From: Methylopila jiangsuensis
Lineage (GTDB): Bacteria > Pseudomonadota > Alphaproteobacteria > Rhizobiales > Methylopilaceae
Length of the DNA stretch: 64,000 nucleotides
NCBI RefSeq assembly: GCF_027922305.1
Contig: NZ_BSFK01000016.1
Span: 864,565 to 928,564 of the forward strand
Direction of reading: 5' to 3'
How positions within the stretch are numbered: the stretch's first letter is position 1; the number at the start of each line of letters is the position of its first letter. The notes below the pieces were generated by a model that saw nothing but the letters and a program-made list of their open reading frames with translations, was not told the DNA's origin and made no database searches. Below are positions 35,257 to 43,085 of this stretch, piece after piece. A program made the translations under genes and the position numbers.

Positions 35257-37326
35257 TCAGACCGCGGCGTGGACCGCCACGAAGCAGAGCGCGACGCCGT
35301 AGCCCGCATCCGCATCGTAGGGATTCAGCACCTCCATCACCACGATGCCCTCCCGGTCGGTCTTCAGGCCGCCGGGACCCACATAGTCGCCGACCGCCAC
35401 CGCTTCGCCGGTGCGCACCCGGATCTGGCCGAGATAGCCCACCGGCGACCACTCCTCCGGACGCTCCGACTTGAAGCGGTACTCGACGCCGGGCGTCCAG
35501 CCGTCGCTGACCACCTTGTCCCGCAGCGTGTAGCGCTCGGCCGCGTCGGGAATGACGGCGTCGGGCGCGAGGTCCTCCACGCGGCCGTCGAAGCCCTTCA
35601 GCGTCACCGCCTCGGTCTCGTCGGTCTGGTCGGGCCAGCGGATCATGGCGACGTCGACCTCGAGGTCGCGGCCCCATTCGTCCTGCACGTACTTGCCGCC
35701 CCATTCCAGCCCGTCGCCGCCGATGATGGTCGGCCGCGCCGACAGCACGCCCGCCAGCGGCCGGGTGTCGCCCGGGACGCCGATCGCCACCTTGCGGCCC
35801 TCGCGCACCAGAACATGGCCGGGCTCGATCGCGCCCGGAACCAGGTTCTCCATGTACTCCGCGAAATCGAGGCCGGAGGTGGTGGTGCCGCCCGCGAAGC
35901 GGCCAATGCCCGACGTCGCTTCGAGCACGATCTTGCGGGCCTGGTTGGACCCCGTCGGCGTCGCCGGCTTGGCGGCGGTGGTGTACATGATGGCGAGCAC
36001 GTCGTTGGACACGTTCTCGCCGCCGCGACCGGCCGCAACCACCGAGCGGGAGCCGGAGCTGTAGACGTTGGTGCCGCCGATCACCGCCGAGGACAGCGCG
36101 TTCCGGATGGATGCGCCGTAAGAGCCGCCGATGAGGTTGTTGCGGATGGGGCCGCTCGAACCGGGCGCGTTGATGTCGGAGTTGTTGGCGCCGACGATCG
36201 CGGAGAAGCGGCCCGCCGGCACGCTGCAGTCTTCTGCCGCCGCGATGACGCAGCCGCCCGCCGTATCCGAGATGACGCCGGCGTGGGCGCTCAGCAGGCC
36301 GTTCAGCACGCCATCAACGGACGAGGTGCTTCGCGCGCCGATGGCCCAGGTGCAGGTTCCCTTGAGGATCACCGGAGTGGTCGACTTGAAATCGCTGTCG
36401 CCGGAGTCGTGGACACCTTTCGTCGCCGCTGCGAAAACGCTGGTGCCGCTGCGGATTTCGGTGGCGGCGGCGGCGATCATGCCCGTGTAGAACGTGGATC
36501 CGACAGGCGTCGGCTGGTTCGTTCCAGCGAACGGTCCGCCATCCGCAGGCAGTCCCCACCGGCCCTGATAATCGGTGATCGGATACTGTCCCCAGATGCG
36601 GGACAGCAGCGACGCCGCCACGAAGGACCGTTCGCCGCTGGCCTCGCAATAGCGGTTGCCGATGGCGCCGACGCTGAAGGCGAAGCCGATGTCGGTGGTT
36701 TCCGTGCCCGCGGCGAAGGTGCGAAGTCCGCGCTGGTAGACGCGAGACGAAGCGATCGCCGCGACATTCGAGCCTTCCGAATACGAGCCTGCGGCGTCCT
36801 TGACCTGCGTCACCCGATCAGACGCCGCGATCAAGGCGCGATCTCGGGTGCCGAGCTCAAGGCCTGCGCCGCGATTGTACGAGATCAGCGCTCCGTCAGG
36901 ATCGCGCCCCATGTCGATCGTGCTGCCCGGGCTGGGGTTTCCGATCGTAAAGGAGCCACCGAAGAAAAGCGTGGCGCCCGAGGTGGTGAAGTCCGGCAGG
37001 CTCGCGACCACCCAGCGGTAGGTCTTGCCCTCCATGAGCACCACGCCGCCGGGATTGGCGGCGATGGCGGCGTTGATGGCGGCCGTGTCGTTCGTGGTCC
37101 CATCGCCGACGGCGCCGTAGTCGCGCAGCGCCGGGACGCGCTTCTCCAGCGCGCTCACGCGGGGCAGGGCGTCGGTGGTGGCGAAGGGCTCCACGTTCGG
37201 CGAGACGGACCAGCGGCCGTTCGGCGACGTGCCCGTGTAGGTGAAAGTGTAGACCGTCGACGTGGCGGGGTCGGTGTAGGTGAAGCTCTGCCCGTTGGTG
37301 GGATTGAGCGGATAGTTCACGCCCAT
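35257..37326 (-). CDS. Phage-type tail-spike protein with Peptidase_G2 autoproteolytic domain
   Basis: 689 residues. A short N-terminal module (residues 1-55, MGVNYPLNPTNGQSFTYTDP) resembles phage tail-fibre anchors. Residues about 67-90 hold the pectate-lyase-type beta-helix signature DYGAVGDGTTNDTAAINAAI. Glycine- and Ser-rich parallel-beta repeats fill the middle. From about residue 480 on, the G2 intramolecular-chaperone region appears (SGLDFAEYMENLVPG, then EPGHVLVREGRK), which trims itself after trimer assembly in phage appendages. Good GAGAGGA site 7 bases before the ATG. No other phage genes are nearby, so it is an orphan. It could serve a tailocin, gene-transfer agent or be a relic. 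Confidence 0.8.
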   Translation of the reverse strand: MGVNYPLNPTNGQSFTYTDPATSTVYTFTYTGTSPNGRWSVSPNVEPFATTDALPRVSALEKRVPALRDYGAVGDGTTNDTAAINAAIAANPGGVVLMEGKTYRWVVASLPDFTTSGATLFFGGSFTIGNPSPGSTIDMGRDPDGALISYNRGAGLELGTRDRALIAASDRVTQVKDAAGSYSEGSNVAAIASSRVYQRGLRTFAAGTETTDIGFAFSVGAIGNRYCEASGERSFVAASLLSRIWGQYPITDYQGRWGLPADGGPFAGTNQPTPVGSTFYTGMIAAAATEIRSGTSVFAAATKGVHDSGDSDFKSTTPVILKGTCTWAIGARSTSSVDGVLNGLLSAHAGVISDTAGGCVIAAAEDCSVPAGRFSAIVGANNSDINAPGSSGPIRNNLIGGSYGASIRNALSSAVIGGTNVYSSGSRSVVAAGRGGENVSNDVLAIMYTTAAKPATPTGSNQARKIVLEATSGIGRFAGGTTTSGLDFAEYMENLVPGAIEPGHVLVREGRKVAIGVPGDTRPLAGVLSARPTIIGGDGLEWGGKYVQDEWGRDLEVDVAMIRWPDQTDETEAVTLKGFDGRVEDLAPDAVIPDAAERYTLRDKVVSDGWTPGVEYRFKSERPEEWSPVGYLGQIRVRTGEAVAVGDYVGPGGLKTDREGIVVMEVLNPYDADAGYGVALCFVAVHAAV

Positions 37327-37656
37327 GGCGTCGTCCTCTCGTAAGGGCGAGACGGTCCGTCGCGCGGCGATGAGCGGCGCGTGGCGGCAGGGTCTCGGTG
37401 GGGTCGGGTCCGGTCCGGCTGGGACGCGGCGGGTTTCGGATCGGCGCCGTAGGGGCGCCCGGTCCCGGTTCAGAAGGTCGTGCCGGACCGGATGTTCATG
37501 TTTTGTACCGATAAGGCGCGCACGTCAAGCTTTAATTCCTAAATCAGGAAAATGAGATGAAAGCTGTGGAGCTGAGGGCGCTTAGGCCGTTATTCCGTCG
37601 CTCGCGGCGGGAGGATCCTGATTTTCTAACCGGAAACTCAATCACCAAGGGCGGCG
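37327..37656. other. Low-GC upstream region of the tail-spike gene
   Basis: 330 bases between the tail-spike start and the SDR stop, clearly lower in GC than the coding regions around 37500-37560 and 37610-37650. It contains a 9-bp inverted repeat (AAATCAGGA at 37541-37549 with TCCTGATTT at 37616-37624). No ORF. Probably holds the tail-spike promoter; the compositional dip hints at acquired DNA. Confidence 0.45.
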
Positions 37657-38547
37657 TCAGACGTGCTGGCCGCCGTTGATGTGGATTTCCGCCCCGGTCA
37701 CGTAGGCGGATGCGTCCGTGCATAGGAAATAAATCGTTTTCGCCACCTCGTCCGGCGCGCCGAGGCGGCGCAGCGGGATCTGGCCGATCATCTTCTCCGT
37801 GCCCGGAGACAGGATGGCGGTGTCGATCTCGCCCGGCGCGATGGCGTTGACGCGCACGCCCAGCGGGCCGAAATCCGCCGCCATCTCGCGGGTGAGCGAG
37901 GCGAGCGCGGCCTTGGAGGTGGCGTAGGCCGCGCCGGCGAAGGGGTGCACCCGCCCGCCGGCGATCGAGGTCACGTTCACGATCGAGCCGCGGGCGGCGG
38001 TGATCTCGTCAGCCAGTCCCCGCGCCAGCATGATCGGCGCGAAGAAGTTGACCTGGAACACGGTCTTCCAGTCGTCGAGGTCGGTGCCGAGCGCGTTCAG
38101 CCGGGCGCCGCCTTCGGCCTTGGGCGAGATGCCGGCGTTGTTCACCAGCGCGTGGATCATCCCGTCGTCGAGCCGGTCGCGGATCTCGGCGATCGCCCGC
38201 AGCGTGTCGGCGGGATCGGCGAGGTCCACCTGGATGTGGTCCTCCGGGCCGGCGCCCCAAGGGCACTGTTCGGGGAAGGCGTGGCGCGAGCAGGTGATGA
38301 CGCGCCAGCCGGCGGCCGAGAAGCGCTTGACCGTGGCGTGGCCGATGCCCCGGCTGGCGCCGGTCAGGAGCAGCGTCTTGCGGGGCTCCGCGCCGGCGGC
38401 GTCGCGCGGCTTCGGCGCGGCGGCGGGCCGGGGCGGCGAGACCGGCGCTGGCGTGGAGGCCGCTGCGGCGCTCTCGCCGGCGCGCGCGCCGGTGAACGGG
38501 CATGCGGCCGGCGCGTCGCCGGGCTGGGGATCGGTCGGGCGGCTCAT
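37657..38547 (-). CDS. SDR family NAD(P)-dependent oxidoreductase
   Basis: 296 residues: a 50-residue Pro/Ala-rich N-terminal tail, then a classical short-chain dehydrogenase. NAD motif TGASRGIGHATV, NNAGIS, catalytic YATSK (Tyr-x-x-x-Lys) and the SIVNVTSIAG strand are intact. The N-terminal tail carries a short Cys-Pro-Phe motif (CPFTGA) of unknown meaning. Start ATG at 38547 is chosen; the open frame extends upstream through pdxH. It follows pdxH by 28 bases in the same direction, so the two are likely cotranscribed. The substrate is not apparent. Confidence 0.85.
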   Translation of the reverse strand: MSRPTDPQPGDAPAACPFTGARAGESAAAASTPAPVSPPRPAAAPKPRDAAGAEPRKTLLLTGASRGIGHATVKRFSAAGWRVITCSRHAFPEQCPWGAGPEDHIQVDLADPADTLRAIAEIRDRLDDGMIHALVNNAGISPKAEGGARLNALGTDLDDWKTVFQVNFFAPIMLARGLADEITAARGSIVNVTSIAGGRVHPFAGAAYATSKAALASLTREMAADFGPLGVRVNAIAPGEIDTAILSPGTEKMIGQIPLRRLGAPDEVAKTIYFLCTDASAYVTGAEIHINGGQHV

Positions 38548-38575
38548 GCGGCGCGCGGGCCTTTCGGAGGACGCT

Positions 38576-39172
38576 TCACGGATAGAGGCGGGTCTTGTCC
38601 CAGCCGTCGCTCCTGGCGACGAAGGTGACGCGGTCGTGCAGACGATAGGGCATGTCCTGCCAGAACTCGAACGCGACCGGCGCGATGCGGTAGCCCTTCC
38701 AGTGCGGCGGACGCGGCGGCTCGCGGCCGTCGAACTCCGCGTCGCGGGCGGCGACCGCCGCCTCGAGTTCGGCGCGCGAGCCAAGCGGACGCGACTGCTG
38801 CGACGCCCAGGCGCCGAGCCGGCTGATGCGGGGGCGGGTGGCGAAATAGGCGTCGGCCTCCTCCGCCGTGACCTCGCTCACCGGGCCGCGGGCGCGAATC
38901 TGCCGCCGCAGCGACTTCCAGTGGAACACCACGGCCGCCTTGGGCTGGCCTTCAAGCTCCACGCCCTTGGCGCTCTCGGCGTTGGTGAAGAACACGAGAC
39001 CCCGGCGGTCGAGCCCGTTCAGCAGCACCACCCGCACGTCCGGCAGGCCGTCGGAATCGACGGTCGCGAGCGCCATGGCGTTGGGATCGTTGATTTCGGA
39101 GGCCCTGGCCTCCGCCATCCAGGCGTCGAACAGGACGTAAGGGTCCCGTGTGGCGTCGAAGTCACTCGACAT
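38576..39172 (-). CDS. pdxH: Pyridoxamine 5'-phosphate oxidase
   Basis: 198-residue FMN enzyme that makes pyridoxal phosphate from pyridoxine or pyridoxamine phosphate. The N-terminal core ATVDSDGLPDVRVVLLNG, FMN-binding FFTNAESAKG, HWKSLRRQIRARG and the C-terminal WKGYRIAP and RLYP motifs match PdxH closely, and length is standard. Start ATG at 39172; the frame is open far upstream but only this start matches the family. PLP made here serves many enzymes in this window, including BioA and the SHMT. The downstream SDR may share its transcript. Confidence 0.93.
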   Translation of the reverse strand: MSSDFDATRDPYVLFDAWMAEARASEINDPNAMALATVDSDGLPDVRVVLLNGLDRRGLVFFTNAESAKGVELEGQPKAAVVFHWKSLRRQIRARGPVSEVTAEEADAYFATRPRISRLGAWASQQSRPLGSRAELEAAVAARDAEFDGREPPRPPHWKGYRIAPVAFEFWQDMPYRLHDRVTFVARSDGWDKTRLYP

Positions 39173-39220
39173 TAACCGCTCCTGTCCTTCACTTTCCCGG
39201 CGATCAGGGAGTTGTTCCGA

Positions 39221-39889
39221 GTGCCGATGCGTAGCCGCGATCCGCGTAAGCGTTCGTCCGAAGCTGTCACGCCCCCGACCTGTACACGAGCCGCCGCCGC
39301 CCCGCGAGCGGGGCTTCAGCGGGGCAGGGGCGCCGTTCTCGCCCTGTGCGCGGCCGTCGGCCTCGGCGGCTGCAGCGTGTCCTACCCGCTGTTCGGCGAC
39401 GACGACATCAAGACCGGCAGCATCGCCCGGCCCGAGGCTCCGCACGCCGCCCCGCAGGGCCAGACCGCCCCGCAGGACAAGGTGACGCGGGCCCCGCTGG
39501 CGCCGCCGCCCGGGGCCGAGGCCGCGACGGCCTCTCAGGTCTCGGCCGCCCCTTCGGCTTACGCCGCGCCCCAGGCCTCCGCCGCCGTGGGCGAGACCGC
39601 GCCTGCGCTGTCGCCGGCGGACTGGACCTACGCCCGCGGCGCGCTCGGCCTCGCCATGGGCGCCGCGTCGCCCAACGCCTCCGTGCCCTGGGCCAATCCG
39701 GACAGCGGAGCCTATGGCTCGTTCACCGCCTCCGCCGCGGCCATCACCCAGAACGGCGCGCTGTGCCGCCCCTTCGCCGCCAGCTACAGCATGGCCGGGC
39801 GGGAGCAGCGGCTGGAGGGCGACGCCTGCCGCACCGCCGCCGGCTACTGGGAGGCGGTCTCCATCCGGCCGACGCGGGCGGGCGCCTGA
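39221..39889 (+). CDS. RT0821/Lpp0805-family surface lipoprotein
   Basis: About 222 residues. After a 30-residue charged N-terminus comes a hydrophobic stretch with lipobox LGGC, so the mature protein is lipid-anchored. The mature part is Ala/Pro-rich, then a C-terminal domain of the 17-kDa surface-antigen-2 type (ITQNGALCRPFAASY, CRTAAGYWE). Possible starts are TTG 39212, GTG 39221 and ATG 39227; spacing from AGGGA favours the GTG. It starts 49 bases from the divergent pdxH start, sharing a promoter region, and precedes the DnaJ gene by 114 bases. The role is unknown. Confidence 0.75.
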   Translation: MPMRSRDPRKRSSEAVTPPTCTRAAAAPRAGLQRGRGAVLALCAAVGLGGCSVSYPLFGDDDIKTGSIARPEAPHAAPQGQTAPQDKVTRAPLAPPPGAEAATASQVSAAPSAYAAPQASAAVGETAPALSPADWTYARGALGLAMGAASPNASVPWANPDSGAYGSFTASAAAITQNGALCRPFAASYSMAGREQRLEGDACRTAAGYWEAVSIRPTRAGA

Positions 39890-40003
39890 TCCGCGCTGCG
39901 GACTGTTGCATTTGAGTGACATTCCGCCCACATTGCCGGAAACGGCGGCGGAGCGACGACCTCCGCTCGCGCCCCCTCTGCAAGGACGGACATTCAGAAC
40001 GCG

Positions 40004-40969
40004 ATGCGCGATCCCTATGACGTGCTCGGCGTGACGCGCCAGGCGAGCGACGCCGAGATCAAGAAAGCGTTCCGGCGGCTGGCCAAGACCTGGCACCCGG
40101 ATCACAAGCCCGACGACGCCTCCGCGAAGGAGAAGTTCGCGGAGATCAGCACGGCCTATGACCTGCTCTCCGACACGGAGAAGCGGGGCCAGTACGACCG
40201 CGGCGAGATCGACGCCGAGGGCAAGCCCCGCTTCCAGGGGTTTCCCGGCGGCGGCGCGGGACCGGGCGCCGGCGCGCGCGGTTCGCATTTCGAGTTCAAC
40301 TTCGGCGGCGGCGGGTCGCCTTTCGGCGGGCGCGGCCGGGCCGGCGCGGGCTCGGAGGACATCTTCGAGGACATTCTGGGCGCCTTCGGCGGCCGGCGGC
40401 CCCGTGGCGCGGGCGGCTTCGCGGGCGGCGGCTTCGGCGGCGAGCCTCCGAGCGGCGAGGACGTGGCGGTGGAATTGACGGTGCCGTTCCGCGACTGGGC
40501 GCGGGGAGCCAAGCAGCGCGTGCGCCTGCCGACCGGCAAGGAGCTCAACGTGACGGTTCCGGCCGGAATCGAGCCGGGCAAGAGCATCCGCCTGCGCGGG
40601 CAGGGGCGGCCGAGCGGGCTCGGAGGCGCTCCCGGCGACGCGCTGGTGACGATTCTGGTGGCGCCCGACGCCCAGTTCCGGGCCGACGGCCGGGACGTGA
40701 GGGTGCAGGTTCCGGTGACGATCTACGAGGCGGTGCTGGGCGCGAAGGTGCGGGTTCCAACGCTCGGCGGGCAGGTGGAGCTGACCGTGCCGCCGGGCTC
40801 CGACAGCGGCCGGACGCTGCGGCTGCGCGGCAAGGGCATCGGCGAGGCCGGCTCCGCCGGCGACCTGCTGGTGGAGCTTCGCATCGCGCTGCCCAAGGGC
40901 GGCGATCCGAAGCTGGAGGCCTTCGCCCGGACGATGCGCGACGATGCGCCTTACGACCCGAGGACGTGA
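40004..40969 (+). CDS. CbpA-type DnaJ chaperone
   Basis: 321-residue class B J-protein. J domain residues 4-68 with the HPD motif at 31-33, a Gly-rich region (about 75-150), then two C-terminal peptide-binding beta domains (VPFRDWARGAKQRVRL and VTIYEAVLGAKVRVPTL). No zinc-finger cysteines, so it is a CbpA/DnaJB type rather than DnaJ itself; no DnaK gene is next to it. J-proteins hand substrates to Hsp70 and stimulate its ATPase. Followed after 126 bases by fabI, possibly a chance neighbour. Confidence 0.9.
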   Translation: MRDPYDVLGVTRQASDAEIKKAFRRLAKTWHPDHKPDDASAKEKFAEISTAYDLLSDTEKRGQYDRGEIDAEGKPRFQGFPGGGAGPGAGARGSHFEFNFGGGGSPFGGRGRAGAGSEDIFEDILGAFGGRRPRGAGGFAGGGFGGEPPSGEDVAVELTVPFRDWARGAKQRVRLPTGKELNVTVPAGIEPGKSIRLRGQGRPSGLGGAPGDALVTILVAPDAQFRADGRDVRVQVPVTIYEAVLGAKVRVPTLGGQVELTVPPGSDSGRTLRLRGKGIGEAGSAGDLLVELRIALPKGGDPKLEAFARTMRDDAPYDPRT

Positions 40970-41095
40970 GCGGCGGAAATTGTCGCTCACTGAAACCTGC
41001 TGTGATGGCGCGGCGATCACCGCGGCTTGAAAGGCTCCCGAAGCCTATGCCATAGCCACCGCTGACGAAGCGTTGTGCGCTGCAAGAGGTGTTTC

Positions 41096-41911
41096 ATGTC
41101 CATGTCCCAGGGGTTGATGGCCGGCAAGCGGGGCCTGGTCATGGGCGTCGCCAACAACCGATCCATCGCCTGGGGCATCGCGAAAGCCGCGGCCAACGCC
41201 GGCGCCAAGCTCGCCTTCACCTATCAGGGCGAGGCGCTGAAGAAGCGCGTGGAGCCGCTGGCGGCCGAACTCGGGGCCGAGGTGGTGGGCCATTGCGACG
41301 TGACCGACGCCGCCACCATCGACGCGGTGTTCGAGAAGACCGGCGAGGTTCTGGGCGGGCTCGACTTCGTGGTCCACGCCATCGCGTTCTCGGACAAGGA
41401 CCAGCTCGACGGCCGCTACGTCGAGACCACGGCGGACAACTTCAACAAGACCATGTTCATCTCGTGCTACTCGCTGACCGCGGTGGCGCAGCGGGCCGAG
41501 AAGCTGATGACCAACGGCGGCTCGATCCTGACGCTGACCTATTACGGCGCCGAGAAGTGGATGCCGCATTACAACGTCATGGGCGTGGCCAAGGCCGCGC
41601 TCGAGGCGAGCGTGCGCTACCTCGCCGCCGATCTCGGCCCCAACGCCATCCGCGTCAACGCCATCTCGGCGGGGCCCATCAAGACGCTGGCGGCCTCGGG
41701 CATCGGAGACTTCCGCTACATCCTGAAGTGGAACGAATACAACGCCCCGCTGCGCCGCACGGTATCGATCGAGGAGGTGGGCGACAGCGCCCTCTACCTG
41801 CTGTCCGATCTCGGACGTGGCGTCACCGGCGAGGTCCACCACGTGGACGCGGGCTACCACATCGTCGGCATGAAGAACCCCGACGCGCCGGACATGTCGG
41901 TCGCGGGGTGA
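41096..41911 (+). CDS. fabI: NADH-dependent enoyl-ACP reductase
   Basis: 271-residue SDR enzyme that performs the last reduction of each fatty-acid elongation cycle. Conserved FabI features: KRGLVMGVANNRSIAWGIA, the LDFVVHAIAFSD strand and the active-site Y159-x6-K166 in MPHYNVMGVAKAALE. The ATG at 41096 has AAGAGG six bases upstream; the ATG at 41075 lacks that support. Its TGA overlaps the GTG of the histidine-phosphatase gene, so the pair is translationally coupled, an arrangement found in many Rhizobiales. Confidence 0.93.
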   Translation: MSMSQGLMAGKRGLVMGVANNRSIAWGIAKAAANAGAKLAFTYQGEALKKRVEPLAAELGAEVVGHCDVTDAATIDAVFEKTGEVLGGLDFVVHAIAFSDKDQLDGRYVETTADNFNKTMFISCYSLTAVAQRAEKLMTNGGSILTLTYYGAEKWMPHYNVMGVAKAALEASVRYLAADLGPNAIRVNAISAGPIKTLAASGIGDFRYILKWNEYNAPLRRTVSIEEVGDSALYLLSDLGRGVTGEVHHVDAGYHIVGMKNPDAPDMSVAG

Positions 41912-42489
41912 GCCGCGACCTGATCGTCGTCCGGCACGGGGAGACCGACTGGAACGCCGACGGCCGGCTGCAGGGCCAGACCGACATCCCGCTCAACGCG
42001 CGCGGCCGCGATCAGGCGGCGGCGGTGGGACGCCTGATCGCCGCCGCGCCGGTCGATCTGACGGGGCGCGCCTTCGTGGCGAGCCCGCTGTCGCGCGCCA
42101 CCGAGACCATGCGGCTGATGCGGGCCGCGCTCGGTCTGCCCGCCGACGATTTCCGCACCGATCCCCGGCTGAAGGAGCTGTCCTTCGGCCTCTGGGAAGG
42201 CTCCACCATGGCGGCGATCCGCGAACGGCAGCCCGCCGCCATGCGCGCCCGCGACGCCGACCGGTGGTCCTACCGGCCGCCGGAGGGCGAGAGCTACGAC
42301 GACCTGGCGGTCCGGGTGGACGCCGCGCTGGACGAGATCGAGGGACCCGCCGTGCTGGTGGTCCATGGCGGGGTGTCGCGCGCTCTGCTGCACCTGCTCG
42401 GCGGCGTTCCGCGGGAGAAGCTGCACGGGATGCCCATCGTTCAGGGCCGGGCGCTCGCCTTCGACGCCGGCGGCTGGCGCTGGATCTGA
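41908..42489 (+). CDS. Histidine phosphatase (phosphoglycerate mutase-like)
   Basis: 193 residues with the catalytic RHGET motif near residues 9-13, the second Arg in SPLSRATET, acid Glu in LKELSFGLWEG and the second His in VVHGGVSRALL: the full phosphohistidine quartet. The GTG at 41908 overlaps the fabI stop (GTGA). Members are phosphatases acting on small phosphate esters or phosphoglycerate mutases; the sequence cannot say which. Cotranscription with fabI suggests lipid metabolism but that is only context. Confidence 0.88.
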   Translation: MSRDLIVVRHGETDWNADGRLQGQTDIPLNARGRDQAAAVGRLIAAAPVDLTGRAFVASPLSRATETMRLMRAALGLPADDFRTDPRLKELSFGLWEGSTMAAIRERQPAAMRARDADRWSYRPPEGESYDDLAVRVDAALDEIEGPAVLVVHGGVSRALLHLLGGVPREKLHGMPIVQGRALAFDAGGWRWI

Positions 42490-43085
42490 GCGCCGCTTCG
42501 ACCGCGTGGTTCGTTCCTGGTCGACCAGTGGGCCACCCCAGATTCGCCGTTTTGTGCGCGACACCGCCACGTGTGTGCGCTGCGGCGTATCCACAAGGGC
42601 GCGAGACGATTTCGCGCAGCTGCGCCGCCGGGCGGGCTTCTTCATCAAGATGCTGAAATTGAATAAGAATATTTCGTCTGAGCAATGTGCGCCCCGATGA
42701 TCTCACGGAGACGTGAAGCTTGAGCCCCGTGCGGGCGCTTTAACAGGTCGGGCTTGGCATGCCATATTTTGCATGCCAGTTATGCAGAAAAGAGTAAGCC
42801 AAACTGTCGCATGAGCCCTCGAAGGCCGATCGGAGGGAGGCCGGTCAGACGGAGGGGGTGGAAGCAAGAGACCAAATGACGCGAAGTCTGCGGCGTTCAG
42901 TCTCAGTCCAGCGCGAATTCAAGGCCGAAAAGGCCGCTCTCAGCGGCGGGATCCCCAAAAGCTGTCAAGAGGGGTTCCGCGCGCCGCTTCTGTGGAAAAA
43001 CGCCGGTAGGACGGAAGTCCAAGAGATCGGCGAAAAACAACGACATAAACGGCCTCAAGGCCGACCGAAGAGAGAGGAAAGTCCA
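42490..43085 (+). promoter_or_regulatory. Long upstream leader of oxlT
   Basis: 596 bases without a coding gene. GC falls around 42650-42800 (AAATTGAATAAGAATATTTCG at 42655-42675 shown in part). It contains the TGGCATGCCA repeats at 42755-42778, which suggest an operator. Downstream, to 43085, there is leader sequence ending in GAGGA before the GTG start. An in-frame extension to an ATG at 42858 exists, but it has no similarity to transporter N-termini. I see no riboswitch that I can name. Confidence 0.6.
42755..42778. promoter_or_regulatory. Tandem palindromes, putative operator of oxlT
   Basis: Two nearly identical palindromic decamers in tandem, TGGCATGCCA at 42755-42764 and TTGCATGCCA at 42769-42778, offset by 14 bases, so the outer arms also pair as an 8-bp inverted repeat (42755-42762 with 42771-42778). 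They lie in an AT-richer zone about 310 bases before the oxlT GTG. The sequence resembles targets of GntR-type regulators, but that is a guess. Confidence 0.5.

Noticed and set aside
40004-40969. Possible complete DnaK-DnaJ operon
   Set aside because: The protein lacks zinc-finger cysteines and no dnaK or grpE gene adjoins; it is a CbpA-type protein.
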